Source of the DNA: Alphaproteobacteria bacterium
GTDB taxonomy: Bacteria > Pseudomonadota > Alphaproteobacteria > Ferrovibrionales > Ferrovibrionaceae
Assembly (NCBI GenBank): GCA_947473805.1
Contig: CANJGB010000013.1
Coordinates: 28,271 to 92,270, forward strand
Reading direction: 5' to 3'
DNA length: 64,000 nt
Under the pieces are notes generated by a model. That model had not been told where the DNA came from. It was given only the letters and a program-made list of their open reading frames with translations, and did no database searches. Every line of letters begins with the position of its first letter. The stretch's first letter is position 1. Positions 1-9,019 of the stretch are shown in pieces. A program made the position numbers and the translations under genes.

Positions 1-1
1 G

Positions 2-907
2 CGCCACCCCTCGGTGCTGGAGGCGGTGTCCGAAGTGGTTGAGGGCCGGGCCACGACCCGCGAACTGGAATTCGAACTGCCGCTGGCTCCACGGCGGATG
101 TTCGCTGCCCGGGTCATGGCGCTGCCGCGTTCGGCAAACGATCCCGCGGCGGCGGTGCTTTCGCTGCATGACTTGACCGCGCTGAAGCGGGCCGAGCAGA
201 TGCGCGCCGACTTCGTGGCCAATGCCAGCCATGAATTGCGTACGCCGCTGGCGACCCTGATTGGTTTCATCGAGACGCTGCAGGGCCCGGCGCGGGGCGA
301 CGCCGACGCGCATGTCGGCTTCCTCGCCATCATGAGCGATCAGGCGGCCCGCATGGCCCGCCTGATCCGCGACCTGCTGGGCCTCAGCCAGATCGAACTG
401 AACGAGCACACCCTGCCGCGCGAGCGCATTGATCTTGCCCCGGTCATTTCCGGGGTGGTCGACATGCTGCAGATCGAGGCGGGCAAGGCCGGGGTCACCA
501 TCACGTCCGACGTGCCGGCCGACCTGCCGCCGGTCCTTGGCGATGCCGACGAACTGACCCAGGTATTCCAGAACCTGGTCGATAACGCGATCAAGTATGG
601 CGGCCGCGACTCCACGGTGACGGTCGCCGCCCGCGCGGTGTCGGTCCGGGGCGGCGGTCCGGCGGGGGTTTCCATATCCGTGCGCGACCACGGCCCGGGC
701 ATCGCCCGCGAACACCTGCCGCGCCTGACCGAACGGTTTTACCGCGTAGACTCGGCCCGCAGCCGGGCATTGGGCGGGACCGGCCTGGGCCTCGCCATCG
801 TGAAGCACATCGTCAACCGTCACCGTGGCGCCCTGACAATCGACAGCGAGCCGGGGCGAGGCTCGACGTTTACCGTGCATTTGCCAGCGCATGAGCCCCG
901 TACGTAA
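2..907 (+). CDS. phoR: Phosphate regulon sensor histidine kinase PhoR (C-terminal part)
   Basis: This is the 3' part of the sensor kinase that phosphorylates PhoB when phosphate is low. The frame is open to the left edge, so the membrane segments and most of the PAS region lie outside the window; the GTG at 14 is probably an internal Val. Visible parts are the end of a PAS-like domain, the H-box ASHELRTPL with the phosphoacceptor His, the N-box (QNLVDNAIKYGG), and the G1 (DHGPGIA) and G2 (GGTGLGLAIV) ATP-binding motifs. Naming it PhoR rests on these kinase motifs plus its place just upstream of pstSCAB-phoU-phoB. It ends 226 bases before pstS. Confidence 0.93.
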   Translation, partial: RHPSVLEAVSEVVEGRATTRELEFELPLAPRRMFAARVMALPRSANDPAAAVLSLHDLTALKRAEQMRADFVANASHELRTPLATLIGFIETLQGPARGDADAHVGFLAIMSDQAARMARLIRDLLGLSQIELNEHTLPRERIDLAPVISGVVDMLQIEAGKAGVTITSDVPADLPPVLGDADELTQVFQNLVDNAIKYGGRDSTVTVAARAVSVRGGGPAGVSISVRDHGPGIAREHLPRLTERFYRVDSARSRALGGTGLGLAIVKHIVNRHRGALTIDSEPGRGSTFTVHLPAHEPRT

Positions 908-1029
908 AACGGTGCCGACTGATTTTGCTCCTGCCATAACAACCATAGCGGTAGCCCAGTTTGGGTAATGGGGTGGCGATTCCGTAACTGGATCAATAAC
1001 TTGGCGCGATTCAGGAGAACGAGGAATTG

Positions 1030-1047
1030 CCGTCATTAAACTGTCAT
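1030..1047 (+). promoter_or_regulatory. Pho box (PhoB operator) upstream of pstS
   Basis: The site CCGTCATTAAACTGTCAT has two 7-base CTGTCAT-type half-sites (the second exact, the first with one change) separated by the 4-base A/T-rich spacer TAAA. This is the known arrangement of a Pho box. It lies about 87 bases before the pstS start, where PhoB would recruit RNA polymerase, and its regulator phoB is in the same cluster. The rest of 908-1133 shows no gene. Confidence 0.85.
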
Positions 1048-1133
1048 CAAAGTGCAGCATCTTAGTCACGGGCGGTGCCTAAGGTGCGCCCCGAGCAGCG
1101 GACCCCCCGCGGCTCGAACCCGATGAGGTAACC

Positions 1134-2168
1134 ATGCTTTTCCGTTCTGCTCTCACGGTCGTGGCGCTCGCGGCGGTCTCGCTCGCTGCCCCCGTCCAGG
1201 CCCAGCAGGCGCGCGACCAGATCCGCGCCGCCGGCTCTTCCACCGTGTTCCCGTTCACCACCACCGTCGCCGAAAATTTCGGCCGCGCCTATTCGGGCAA
1301 GTTCAAGTCGCCCATCGTTGAATCGATCGGTACCGGCGGCGGCTTCAAGGAATTCTGCAAAGGCGTCGGTACCCAGTTCACCGACATTGCCAATGCCTCG
1401 CGCGCGATCAACAAGAGCGAACTCGAGGATTGCACCAAGAAAGGCGTCAAGGAAATCACCGAGATCAAGATCGGTTTCGACGGCATCGTGATCGCCGAGA
1501 AGAAGGGCCACGGCCATCTGAGCGTGACCCGTGAGCAGCTCTGGAAGGCGCTGGCCAAGGAAGTCGTGGTCGACGGCAAGGTCGTTGCCAACCCCTACAA
1601 GACGTGGAGCGACATCGACGCCTCGCTGCCGAAGGACAAGATCGAAGTTTACGGCCCGCCGCCGACTTCCGGCACGCGCGACTCGTTTGTCGAGCTGGTC
1701 ATGGACGTCGGCTGCAAGAAGGCGGTCGAGGCCATCGACAAGGGCATGCACAAGAAGCTGTGCGGCACGATGCGCGAAGACGGCGCCTTCATCGAAGCTG
1801 GCGAAAACGACAACCTGATCGTGCAGAAGATCGCCACGTCGAACACAGGCGCACTGGGCGTGTTTGGCTACAGTTTCCTGGACCAGAACGCGGACAAGAT
1901 CGAGGGTTCCAAGGTCGATGGCGTGGAACCGACGTTTGATACGATCGCGTCGGGCAAGTACCCGGTGGCACGCCCGCTGTTCGTGTACGTGAAGAACGCC
2001 CATGTGGGCACCGTGCCTGGCTTGAAGGAATTCATCGCCGAGTTCGTGTCCGAGAAGGCCTATGGCCCGAACGGCTATCTGGGTCCGAAGGGCCTGGTGT
2101 CGCTGCCCGACGCCGACCGCAAGGCCGTGCGCGACCAGGCCACCAGCCTGAAGCCGATGATGATGTAG
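1134..2168 (+). CDS. pstS: Periplasmic phosphate-binding protein PstS
   Basis: PstS captures inorganic phosphate in the periplasm for the PstCAB transporter. The 344-residue protein begins with a clear signal peptide (hydrophobic residues about 5-20, cleavage after PVQA). It has the family's phosphate-contact region AAGSSTVFPFT just after the signal, the GTGGGFKEFC stretch, and a later SGTRDSF motif. The ATG start is preceded by a GAGGT ribosome site. It sits between a Pho box and a strong hairpin that separates it from pstC, which suggests it is made in excess over the membrane components. Confidence 0.95.
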   Translation: MLFRSALTVVALAAVSLAAPVQAQQARDQIRAAGSSTVFPFTTTVAENFGRAYSGKFKSPIVESIGTGGGFKEFCKGVGTQFTDIANASRAINKSELEDCTKKGVKEITEIKIGFDGIVIAEKKGHGHLSVTREQLWKALAKEVVVDGKVVANPYKTWSDIDASLPKDKIEVYGPPPTSGTRDSFVELVMDVGCKKAVEAIDKGMHKKLCGTMREDGAFIEAGENDNLIVQKIATSNTGALGVFGYSFLDQNADKIEGSKVDGVEPTFDTIASGKYPVARPLFVYVKNAHVGTVPGLKEFIAEFVSEKAYGPNGYLGPKGLVSLPDADRKAVRDQATSLKPMMM

Positions 2169-2174
2169 CCTACC

Positions 2175-2202
2175 CGCCGGCGGCCCGTGTGGGCCGCCGG
2201 CG
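2175..2202 (+). terminator. Strong intercistronic hairpin between pstS and pstC
   Basis: A perfect 12-bp stem (CGCCGGCGGCCC at 2175-2186, its complement at 2191-2202) closes a GTGT loop 7 bases after the pstS stop. Only a short CCCTTT follows, so it could be a weak terminator or a 3' stabiliser of the pstS message. Either would raise PstS relative to PstC and PstA. Confidence 0.65.
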
Positions 2203-2244
2203 CCCTTTCCGACTTCCGTAACCGATCCGGCCAGACATATCGCC

Positions 2245-3621
2245 ATGACGTTACCCGTTCTTCTGCTGGTCTTGGCCGTCCTTTCGGTCGGCGCGTTTTA
2301 CTGGGGCCGCTCAACGGCCGTGCGCATGGCGCAAACCTCGGCCCTGCACTCCCTGCCCAGCTATTTCGGCTTCTATGTCCTGGTCTGGTGCGGCCTGCCG
2401 ACCATCCTGCTGCTGTCACTTTGGCTGGCCGGTGAGGACTGGGTGGTCCGGCTTCTCGTGGTAGCGGATCTGCCTGAAAGCCTGCGCAACCTGCCGACTG
2501 ACCAACTCAACCTCCTGATCTCTGACATCCGCAACATGGCCTATGGCAATGTGCCATCCACGGCGGCCACGCCGGAAACGCGGGCGGCGGTCGAGCATTA
2601 CGTGTCTTTGAAGGCCGTTGGCGACTGGCTGGTGTGGGGCCTGTCGCTTCTGCTGTTTGTCGCTGGCGCCATGTTCGCCCGTTCGCGCATGACGCCGCAA
2701 TTCCGCGCTCGCAATCGCGTTGAAACCGTCCTCACCGTTGTACTTGTAGCCTCCTCGACTGTCGCGGTGTTCACCACGGTGGGCATCGTCTTGTCGCTGC
2801 TGTTCGAGGCGCTGCGCTTTTTCGCGCGCTACCCCGTTCTCGATTTCCTGTTCGGCTTGACGTGGAGTCCCCAGACCGCCATCCGTGCCGACCAGGTCGG
2901 GTCGTCGGGATCGTTCGGGGCAGTGCCGCTGTTCGCCGGCACGCTTTTGATCTCGGCCATTTCGATGTTGGTGGCCATTCCCGTTGGCCTGATGTCGGCG
3001 ATCTACATGTCGGAGTATGCGCCGCGCTCGGTGCGTTCGGTCGTCAAGCCGATCCTGGAAATCCTGGCCGGCATACCTACGGTGGTGTTCGGTTTCTTCG
3101 CCGCGCTGACGGTGGCTCCGGCGATTGCCAGCCTCGCCGCGGCCGTGGGACTTCAAGCTTCCCCGCAGAGCGCGCTCGCCGCCGGCGCCGTCATGGGCAT
3201 CATGATCATCCCCTACATGTCGTCGCTGTCGGACGACGTGATTAGCGCGGTGCCGAACACGCTTCGCGAGGGATCTTACGGCCTCGGCGCCACGCAGGCG
3301 GAAACCATCAAGCGGGTTGTTTTGCCGGCAGCGCTACCCGGCATCATGGCGGCGTTCATCATCTCGTTCAGCCGCGCGCTAGGCGAGACCATGATCGTCG
3401 TCATGGCGGCCGGCCTCGCCGCCAACATCACCGCCAATCCGCTCGACACGGCAACCACGGTGACGGTGCATATCTCCGCGCTGCTGGTCGGCGACCAGGA
3501 GTTCGACAGCGCCAAAACCCTTTCGGCCTTTGCGCTGGGCTTAACCCTGTTCCTCGTAACGCTCGCCATGAACGTCGTCGCCCAGCGGATCGTCAAGAAG
3601 TACCGGGAGCAATATGACTGA
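2245..3621 (+). CDS. pstC: Phosphate ABC transporter permease PstC
   Basis: PstC is one of the two inner-membrane channel subunits of the high-affinity phosphate transporter. At 458 residues it is longer than the roughly 320-residue enterobacterial form. Extra N-terminal membrane segments and a soluble loop precede the transport core. The core has the family's coupling-loop region around residues 340-375 (LREGSYGLGATQAETIKRVVLPAALPGI), which contacts PstB. The ATG at 2245 lacks a strong ribosome site. The 3' end overlaps pstA by 8 bases, so the two are translationally coupled. Confidence 0.93.
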   Translation: MTLPVLLLVLAVLSVGAFYWGRSTAVRMAQTSALHSLPSYFGFYVLVWCGLPTILLLSLWLAGEDWVVRLLVVADLPESLRNLPTDQLNLLISDIRNMAYGNVPSTAATPETRAAVEHYVSLKAVGDWLVWGLSLLLFVAGAMFARSRMTPQFRARNRVETVLTVVLVASSTVAVFTTVGIVLSLLFEALRFFARYPVLDFLFGLTWSPQTAIRADQVGSSGSFGAVPLFAGTLLISAISMLVAIPVGLMSAIYMSEYAPRSVRSVVKPILEILAGIPTVVFGFFAALTVAPAIASLAAAVGLQASPQSALAAGAVMGIMIIPYMSSLSDDVISAVPNTLREGSYGLGATQAETIKRVVLPAALPGIMAAFIISFSRALGETMIVVMAAGLAANITANPLDTATTVTVHISALLVGDQEFDSAKTLSAFALGLTLFLVTLAMNVVAQRIVKKYREQYD

Positions 3622-4945
3622 GATGGCAATCGGCGGCCCGCTGGAGGGCGAAAAGAGGGCGGCATCCGGGATTCACACCTCGGAGGCGGCAAAGCTCAGG
3701 CTTAAGTCGCGCTATTCAGCCGAGCGTCGCTTCAAGCTGTACGGCATCGCCGCGATCGTATTTGCGCTGGCCGCACTTGCCACCTTGTTGTTCACCATCC
3801 TGGGCAACGGTGTTACTGCTTTTCAGCAGACCTTTGTGCGAATTCCCATCTCGTTCGAGGCTGAGGCTATCGACACCTCTGGCAAGCGGGATATCGACGA
3901 ATTGCGGCGTGGCGATTACGCGGCGCTGATCCGGTCATCCCTGTCGAAGCAGTTTCCAGACGTGACCGATCGGCTCGGCCAGCGGCAGTTGTTTGGCATG
4001 TTCTCGGCCGGTGCACCCGATCAGTTGCGCGACATGGTTCTTGCCGAGCCGGGCGTGATTGGCCAGACCCGCGATGTCTGGCTCTACGCTTCGTCCGACG
4101 TGGACATGCTGAACAAGGGCTTCATCGACCGCAAGACGCCCGAGCAAAGCCGGCGGCTGAGCGACCGGCAGATCTCGTGGGTCGATACCCTCGCGTCCAG
4201 CAAAGCCATTGAAAAACGCTTTAACGCCCGCTTCTTCACCGGCGGCGACAGCCGTGAACCGGAGCTGGTCGGCGTGTGGGGCGCCGTAGTCGGTTCGTTC
4301 TTCACTTTGATGGTGTGCCTCTCGCTCTCCCTCCCGCTCGGCATCATGGCGGCGATTTACCTGGAGGAGTTCGCACCCAAGAACCGGTTTACCGAGATAA
4401 TCGAGGTGAACATCAATAACCTCGCGGCAGTGCCTTCGATCGTTTACGGCCTGCTCGGACTCGCGGTGTTTATCGGCTTCTTCGGTTTCCCGCGATCTGC
4501 GCCGATGGTGGGCGGTCTCGTCCTGGCGCTGATGAGTCTTCCAGTCATGATCATCGCCTCGCGGGCCTCGATCCGCGCCGTACCGCCATCAATTCGCGAG
4601 GCGGCGCTTGGCTTGGGCGCGTCGAAGGTGCAGACCGTCCTGCACCATGTCCTGCCTTTGGCCATGCCGGGCATCTTGACCGGCACGATCATCGCGATGG
4701 CGCATGCCTTGGGCGAGACCGCGCCGCTGCTGATGATTGGCATGGTGGCCTTCTTGGTGGACATCCCGTCCGGCCCACTGCAGGCGGCCACGGTACTGCC
4801 GGTGCAGGTGTTCATGTGGGCCGACAGCGCCGAGCGCGGGTTCGTCGAAAAGACCTCGGCAGGCATCATGGTTTTGCTGGTCTTCCTGCTGGCAATGAAT
4901 GCCTTGGCAATCTTCCTTCGCAAGAAATTCGAACGTCGGTGGTAA
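3614..4945 (+). CDS. pstA: Phosphate ABC transporter permease PstA
   Basis: PstA is the second channel subunit of the phosphate transporter. The 443-residue protein has an N-terminal membrane segment (about residues 42-65) followed by a roughly 130-residue soluble domain, as in alphaproteobacterial PstA proteins (DUF3333-type extension). Then come the permease helices and the coupling motif [21 protein letters not shown] around residue 325. It starts inside the end of pstC and stops two bases before the pstB start, consistent with one operon. Confidence 0.93.
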   Translation: MTEMAIGGPLEGEKRAASGIHTSEAAKLRLKSRYSAERRFKLYGIAAIVFALAALATLLFTILGNGVTAFQQTFVRIPISFEAEAIDTSGKRDIDELRRGDYAALIRSSLSKQFPDVTDRLGQRQLFGMFSAGAPDQLRDMVLAEPGVIGQTRDVWLYASSDVDMLNKGFIDRKTPEQSRRLSDRQISWVDTLASSKAIEKRFNARFFTGGDSREPELVGVWGAVVGSFFTLMVCLSLSLPLGIMAAIYLEEFAPKNRFTEIIEVNINNLAAVPSIVYGLLGLAVFIGFFGFPRSAPMVGGLVLALMSLPVMIIASRASIRAVPPSIREAALGLGASKVQTVLHHVLPLAMPGILTGTIIAMAHALGETAPLLMIGMVAFLVDIPSGPLQAATVLPVQVFMWADSAERGFVEKTSAGIMVLLVFLLAMNALAIFLRKKFERRW

Positions 4946-4947
4946 AC

Positions 4948-5748
4948 ATGAACGGCAACGGTAACGGCGCGCATGGCGTCGGCGTCAATTTTCCGCTGAA
5001 GATGACGAACCGGAAAGTCAACGTCTTCTATGGCGAGAAGCACGCGCTCAAGGGCGTCGATCTCGATGTCCGGGCCAACCACGTGACGGCGCTGATCGGG
5101 CCGTCGGGTTGCGGCAAGTCGACATTCCTTCGTTGCCTGAATCGTATGAACGACACCATCGCCAGCTGCAGGGTTACCGGTGAGATCGTTCTCGACGGGC
5201 AGGACATCTACGCCAAGGAAATCGACGTGGTGCAGATTCGCGCCCGTGTGGGCATGGTGTTCCAGAAGCCGAACCCGTTCCCCAAGTCGATTTACGAAAA
5301 TGTCGCTTACGGTCCGCGCATTCATGGCTTGGCGCGCGGCAAGCCCGAACTGGACGAGATCGTGAGCCACAGCCTGAAGCAGGCTGGCCTGTGGAACGAG
5401 GTGAACGACCGGCTCGACGAACAGGGCACCGGGCTCTCGGGCGGACAGCAGCAGCGCCTGTGCATCGCGCGAGCCATCGCGGTGCAGCCGGAAGTGATCC
5501 TGATGGACGAGCCATGTTCCGCGCTCGATCCCATCGCGACGGCCAAGATCGAGGAGTTGATTGACGAGCTGCGCAAACACTACACGATCGTCATCGTCAC
5601 CCACTCGATGCAGCAAGCTGCCCGGGTTTCGCAGCGCACGGCATTCTTCCACCTCGGCAATCTGGTTGAGGAGGGTGACACGCAAACCATCTTCACCAAT
5701 CCGAAGGACGAGCGCACGCAGGGTTATATTACTGGCCGTTTCGGTTGA
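4948..5748 (+). CDS. pstB: Phosphate ABC transporter ATP-binding protein PstB
   Basis: PstB is the ATPase that powers PstCA. The 266-residue protein has Walker [10 protein letters not shown] near residue 50, the signature LSGGQQQR, Walker B VILMDEP with the PstB-typical CSALDP, and the switch His in VTHSM. The frame is open further upstream into pstA, but the ATG at 4948 gives the family's usual length and follows the pstA stop by two bases. The N-terminus is a Gly/Asn-rich run ([10 protein letters not shown]). Confidence 0.96.
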   Translation: MNGNGNGAHGVGVNFPLKMTNRKVNVFYGEKHALKGVDLDVRANHVTALIGPSGCGKSTFLRCLNRMNDTIASCRVTGEIVLDGQDIYAKEIDVVQIRARVGMVFQKPNPFPKSIYENVAYGPRIHGLARGKPELDEIVSHSLKQAGLWNEVNDRLDEQGTGLSGGQQQRLCIARAIAVQPEVILMDEPCSALDPIATAKIEELIDELRKHYTIVIVTHSMQQAARVSQRTAFFHLGNLVEEGDTQTIFTNPKDERTQGYITGRFG

Positions 5749-5773
5749 AACACGGCCAAGTTTGGAGACGGCA

Positions 5774-6502
5774 ATGAAAAGCGCGGAACATATCGTCAAG
5801 TCCTACGACGAGGAACTACGCCGGCTGACGACGATCGTGGCGCAGATGGGCGGGCTGGCGGAATCGCAGCTTTCCGGTGCCATCCAGTCGGTGGTACGGC
5901 GCGACAGCGACCTGGCCAGTTCAGTGGTCCAGGCAGACGTCAAGGTGGATGCCTTGCAGGACGAGATCGACGATTTCGTCGTGCGCCTGCTGGCGCTGCG
6001 CCAGCCAATGGCTATCGACCTGCGGCTGATCGTCGGTGCGCTGCGGATCGCCAGCGATCTTGAGCGTATCGCCGACTACGCCGCCAACGTTGCCAAGCGA
6101 GCCATCGCGCTCAATCAGGCGCCTTTGGTGCGGCCTGTCCATGTGGTCCCGCGCATGGGCGCCCTGGTCCAGGCGATGATCAAGGATGTGCTGGACGCCT
6201 ATGTCGCCTCCGACGTGGAGAAGGCCAAGTCGGTGTGGAACCGCGACGAGGAAGTCGACGAGATGTACAACTCGTTGTTCCGCGAGCTGCTGACCTACAT
6301 GATGGAGGATGCCCGTTCGATCGGCATCTGCACCCATCTGCTGTTCATCGCGAAGAATATCGAGCGCATCGGCGACCACGCGACAAACATCGCCGAACTC
6401 GTGCATTACACGGTGACCGGGCAGAAGATGGGCGGCGCACGGCCGAAGGGCGACGTGACCAGTTCGACCTTGCCTGGCCAACCGGACGGCGGCACGGCAT
6501 GA
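5774..6502 (+). CDS. phoU: Phosphate signalling protein PhoU
   Basis: PhoU links the Pst transporter to PhoR and dampens Pho signalling when phosphate is plentiful. The 242-residue, largely helical protein has the two PhoU repeats, each with an acidic metal-binding motif of the ExxxD type (DLERIADYAANVAK near 95-110 and NIERIGDHATNIAE near 200-212). The ATG at 5774 was chosen for its GGAGACGGC ribosome site and the family's length; the open frame continues upstream into pstB. It overlaps phoB by an ATGA. Confidence 0.95.
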   Translation: MKSAEHIVKSYDEELRRLTTIVAQMGGLAESQLSGAIQSVVRRDSDLASSVVQADVKVDALQDEIDDFVVRLLALRQPMAIDLRLIVGALRIASDLERIADYAANVAKRAIALNQAPLVRPVHVVPRMGALVQAMIKDVLDAYVASDVEKAKSVWNRDEEVDEMYNSLFRELLTYMMEDARSIGICTHLLFIAKNIERIGDHATNIAELVHYTVTGQKMGGARPKGDVTSSTLPGQPDGGTA

Positions 6503-7203
6503 AGCCCCGGATACTCATCACCGAGGACGAGGTGTCGCTGGTTGCGTTGTTGCGCTACAACCTTGAGAAAGAGGGCTACGTCGTTGACGAAGCAAGCGAC
6601 GGCCAGGAGTGCCTGGTCAAGGTCGCCGAGGAGCAGCCGGACCTGATCCTTCTTGACTGGATGCTGCCCCAACTTTCGGGCCTCGAGGTTTGCCGCCAGT
6701 TGCGGCGCAACCCCGAGACGCGAAATATCCCGGTTATCATGGTGACCGCGCGCGGTGAGGAGTCCGATCGTGTTCGCGGCCTCGATGTCGGCGCCGACGA
6801 CTATATCGCCAAGCCGTTTTCGCCCGGCGAACTGTTGGCCCGCATTCGCGCCGTTTTGCGCCGCATCCGCCCGGCGCTGAGCGAGGAGATGCTGACCTGC
6901 GGCGATGTCGTGATGGACCTGGGCGCGCATAAGGTTTCGCGCGGTGGACGCGCCATCCACCTGGGGCCGACAGAATATCGCCTGCTGCGCTACTTCCTGG
7001 AACATCAGGGGCGCGTCCTGTCGCGTGACCAGTTGCTCGACTCCGTCTGGGGCCGTGACATCTTCGTGGAGCAGCGTACGGTCGACGTCCATATCCGCCG
7101 GCTGCGCAAGGCGCTTAACGGCGACAATGATCTGGACATGATTCGAACGGTACGTTCAGCCGGCTATTCGATTGAGCCGCCGGTCGTGGAAGCGGTGCGC
7201 TAG
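6499..7203 (+). CDS. phoB: Phosphate regulon response regulator PhoB
   Basis: PhoB is an OmpR-family activator of phosphate-starvation genes. Its 234 residues contain a receiver domain with acidic pocket EDE near residues 9-11, the phosphoacceptor Asp in LLDWMLP near 53 and the conserved Lys in AKPFSP. A C-terminal winged helix follows (GPTEYRLLRYFLEHQGRVLS, then the recognition helix VDVHIRRLRKAL). The start overlaps the phoU stop (ATGA). The gene ends on CTAG, shared with the stop of the convergent mlaC gene. Confidence 0.95.
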   Translation: MKPRILITEDEVSLVALLRYNLEKEGYVVDEASDGQECLVKVAEEQPDLILLDWMLPQLSGLEVCRQLRRNPETRNIPVIMVTARGEESDRVRGLDVGADDYIAKPFSPGELLARIRAVLRRIRPALSEEMLTCGDVVMDLGAHKVSRGGRAIHLGPTEYRLLRYFLEHQGRVLSRDQLLDSVWGRDIFVEQRTVDVHIRRLRKALNGDNDLDMIRTVRSAGYSIEPPVVEAVR

Positions 7204-7829
7204 CGGGCCTTGGCCGTCTCGATGCGCTTGCGGAGCGCTTCCAGCAGGCCCTGGACGCGGCCGCCGTTGTTCTGGATGACCGACGAGAATTCCTGGTTGT
7301 GGGTCACCAGCAGGCTGACGCCTTCGGCCATCACGTCAACCACGCGATACCCGCCGTCCGTCTTGCGGACCCGCCAGTTTACGCCGTAGACCGGTCCGGT
7401 GCCGGATGGCGGCTCGATCGACGAGATGACCAGTGCATCGCGGTCTGATTCGGTCCGTGAGTTCTTCACGTTGAACTTCTCGCCGCTGAACTTGGAAAAG
7501 CGAGACGCGTAAATCCGGATCAGGTACTCGCGGTAGAGATCCTGGAATTCCTTGCGCTGTTCGTCGTTCGCCTGGTTCCAGTAGCGGCCCAGGACGGTAC
7601 GGCTGACCGTGTCGGTATCGACATACTCGACCAGCATGCCGTGGAACTTGGTTTCGCGGCTGCCCTGGTCCAGCGACTTGTCGACCAAGATGTTGATGAC
7701 TTCATCGCCCAGCGAGCGGATGAAATCCTCAGGCGAGGCATTCGACACCACAGCTTGTGCGCTGCCAAGGCAGAGCATTGCGGCGACGCCGGCGGTAAAC
7801 AGGCGTCGTATCAGGGCGTGGGTCAACAT
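7200..7829 (-). CDS. mlaC: Phospholipid transport periplasmic protein MlaC
   Basis: MlaC shuttles phospholipids across the periplasm between the outer-membrane MlaA complex and the inner membrane. The 209-residue protein has a signal peptide (cleavage near residue 26, SAQA) and the family layout: helical DKSLDQGSRETKFHGMLVEYVD, the KEFQDLYREYLIRIYASRF segment, and a late strand region with GVNWRVRKTDGGYRVVDVMAEGVSLL. It lies 20 bases after mlaA in the same orientation. No mlaFEDB genes are present nearby. Confidence 0.9.
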   Translation of the reverse strand: MLTHALIRRLFTAGVAAMLCLGSAQAVVSNASPEDFIRSLGDEVINILVDKSLDQGSRETKFHGMLVEYVDTDTVSRTVLGRYWNQANDEQRKEFQDLYREYLIRIYASRFSKFSGEKFNVKNSRTESDRDALVISSIEPPSGTGPVYGVNWRVRKTDGGYRVVDVMAEGVSLLVTHNQEFSSVIQNNGGRVQGLLEALRKRIETAKAR

Positions 7830-7849
7830 GGCGGCGTGTCTGTCGAGAT

Positions 7850-8695
7850 TCAGTTGGCCGCGACGACCGAGCGCTTCGAAATGCCGTCATCGTTCTGGAT
7901 GTTCGTCAGCGGCACAGTCGGATAGGGCGCGGTGTCGCTCGGCAGGGCGCCGTTGCGAATCTCGTCCATCCGGCGCTGGCGGACCAGGCTGCGGATCGCG
8001 GCATAGAAGTCAATCGACTGCGCTTCGATGTCGTCCAGGGTCTTGATGTTCCGCGAACGCACATCGACCGCGTTCACGACCGTGCGGGTGATCGGGAACC
8101 AGATCTGGTCGTTACGGTTGGCGATGTAGTTGAACGGATCGGCCAGGCTGTCGACGATGAGGCCGCCCAGATCTCGCGGATTCGACGGGCCGAGAATCGG
8201 CAGCATCAGGTAGGGGCCGTCTGCGGCGCCCCAGACTGCGAGGGTCTGGCCGAAATCTTCTTCGGCCTTCGGCATGCTCGGGACGATTTCAAGGAAACCG
8301 CCAAAACCGACCAAGGTGTTCGTCAGGAAGCGGCCCGTCGCCTGGCCCGCGCGCTCGGGATTACCCTGCAGCAGCGAGTTGGCGATGTTCAGCGGTTGCT
8401 TCAGGTTGTCGAGGAAGTTGCGCACACCGGTCTGCACCGGACTCGGCACGGCGTCACGATAGACGGTAGCGACCGGACGGAGCAGAACAGTGTCGAAGCC
8501 ACGATTGAACGCCCAGATGCTCCGGTTCAACGGCTCCAGCGGATCGTTCGCTTCGTAATAGGCTTGGCGGGCAGCCGGATCGCTCTCGGGCGGCGGGCTC
8601 GCGCACGCAGCAGCCAGACCGGCAAGCGTCAGCGTCAAAGCGAGGCGAACGGCCGCCTTGCCAAACCGCGACAAACCCAATTCCTGATCAAACAT
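7850..8695 (-). CDS. mlaA: Outer-membrane lipid asymmetry lipoprotein MlaA (VacJ)
   Basis: MlaA removes misplaced phospholipids from the outer leaflet of the outer membrane and passes them to MlaC. The 281-residue form begins MFDQELGL and has a lipobox LAAAC. The family hallmark NDPLEPLNRSIWAFNRGFD follows, then LGPSNPRDLGGLIVDSLADPFNYI. I chose the ATG at 8695 because GGGGAC lies about 10 bases upstream; the frame extends to 8788 with another ATG at 8779. It forms an operon with mlaC. Confidence 0.9.
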   Translation of the reverse strand: MFDQELGLSRFGKAAVRLALTLTLAGLAAACASPPPESDPAARQAYYEANDPLEPLNRSIWAFNRGFDTVLLRPVATVYRDAVPSPVQTGVRNFLDNLKQPLNIANSLLQGNPERAGQATGRFLTNTLVGFGGFLEIVPSMPKAEEDFGQTLAVWGAADGPYLMLPILGPSNPRDLGGLIVDSLADPFNYIANRNDQIWFPITRTVVNAVDVRSRNIKTLDDIEAQSIDFYAAIRSLVRQRRMDEIRNGALPSDTAPYPTVPLTNIQNDDGISKRSVVAAN

Positions 8696-8982
8696 TGTGC
8701 AACGGTCCCCGAACCGCGTATGCGCCACCAGTTTCGGCCGGACTGAGAAGCAAGAGCCGACCAAATCTGATTTTGTCATAGTACCCAAATAGTTAGCAGA
8801 TTACTAACGGGCGAAGCAGCCTTGCGTCCCGCGGTTTCCCCCGAATCGCCGCGTCTCCGCTTGGCCCATGGAATATCACGGCAAACGTCCGGCTTCGAGT
8901 GAGCGCCATCACGCCCAGCGGAATTGCCCGGCGTTGTTGCGGATTAGCAACAACACAGGGTTGGAAAACTATCTACAAAGAA

Positions 8983-8998
8983 ATAAACATATGCTTAT
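8983..8998. promoter_or_regulatory. Operator-like palindrome before the ArsR-methyltransferase gene
   Basis: The sequence ATAAACATATGCTTAT is a nearly perfect inverted repeat (7 of 8 positions per arm) in an A/T-rich patch, 22 bases before the regulator's start codon. Its length and ATAA/TTAT ends resemble ArsR-family operators, so autoregulation of the downstream met operon is the simplest reading. The rest of the mlaA-arsR divergent interval also holds a shorter inverted repeat GTTAG-N7-CTAAC at 8792-8808, on the mlaA side. Confidence 0.6.
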
Positions 8999-9019
8999 AT
9001 ATGATCACCGGAGGGCGCT

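Noticed and set aside
4816..4947. Upstream extension of pstB into pstA
   Set aside because: The ATG at 4948 directly after pstA gives normal length and sequence; the extra 44 residues overlap the pstA C-terminus and are not PstB-like.
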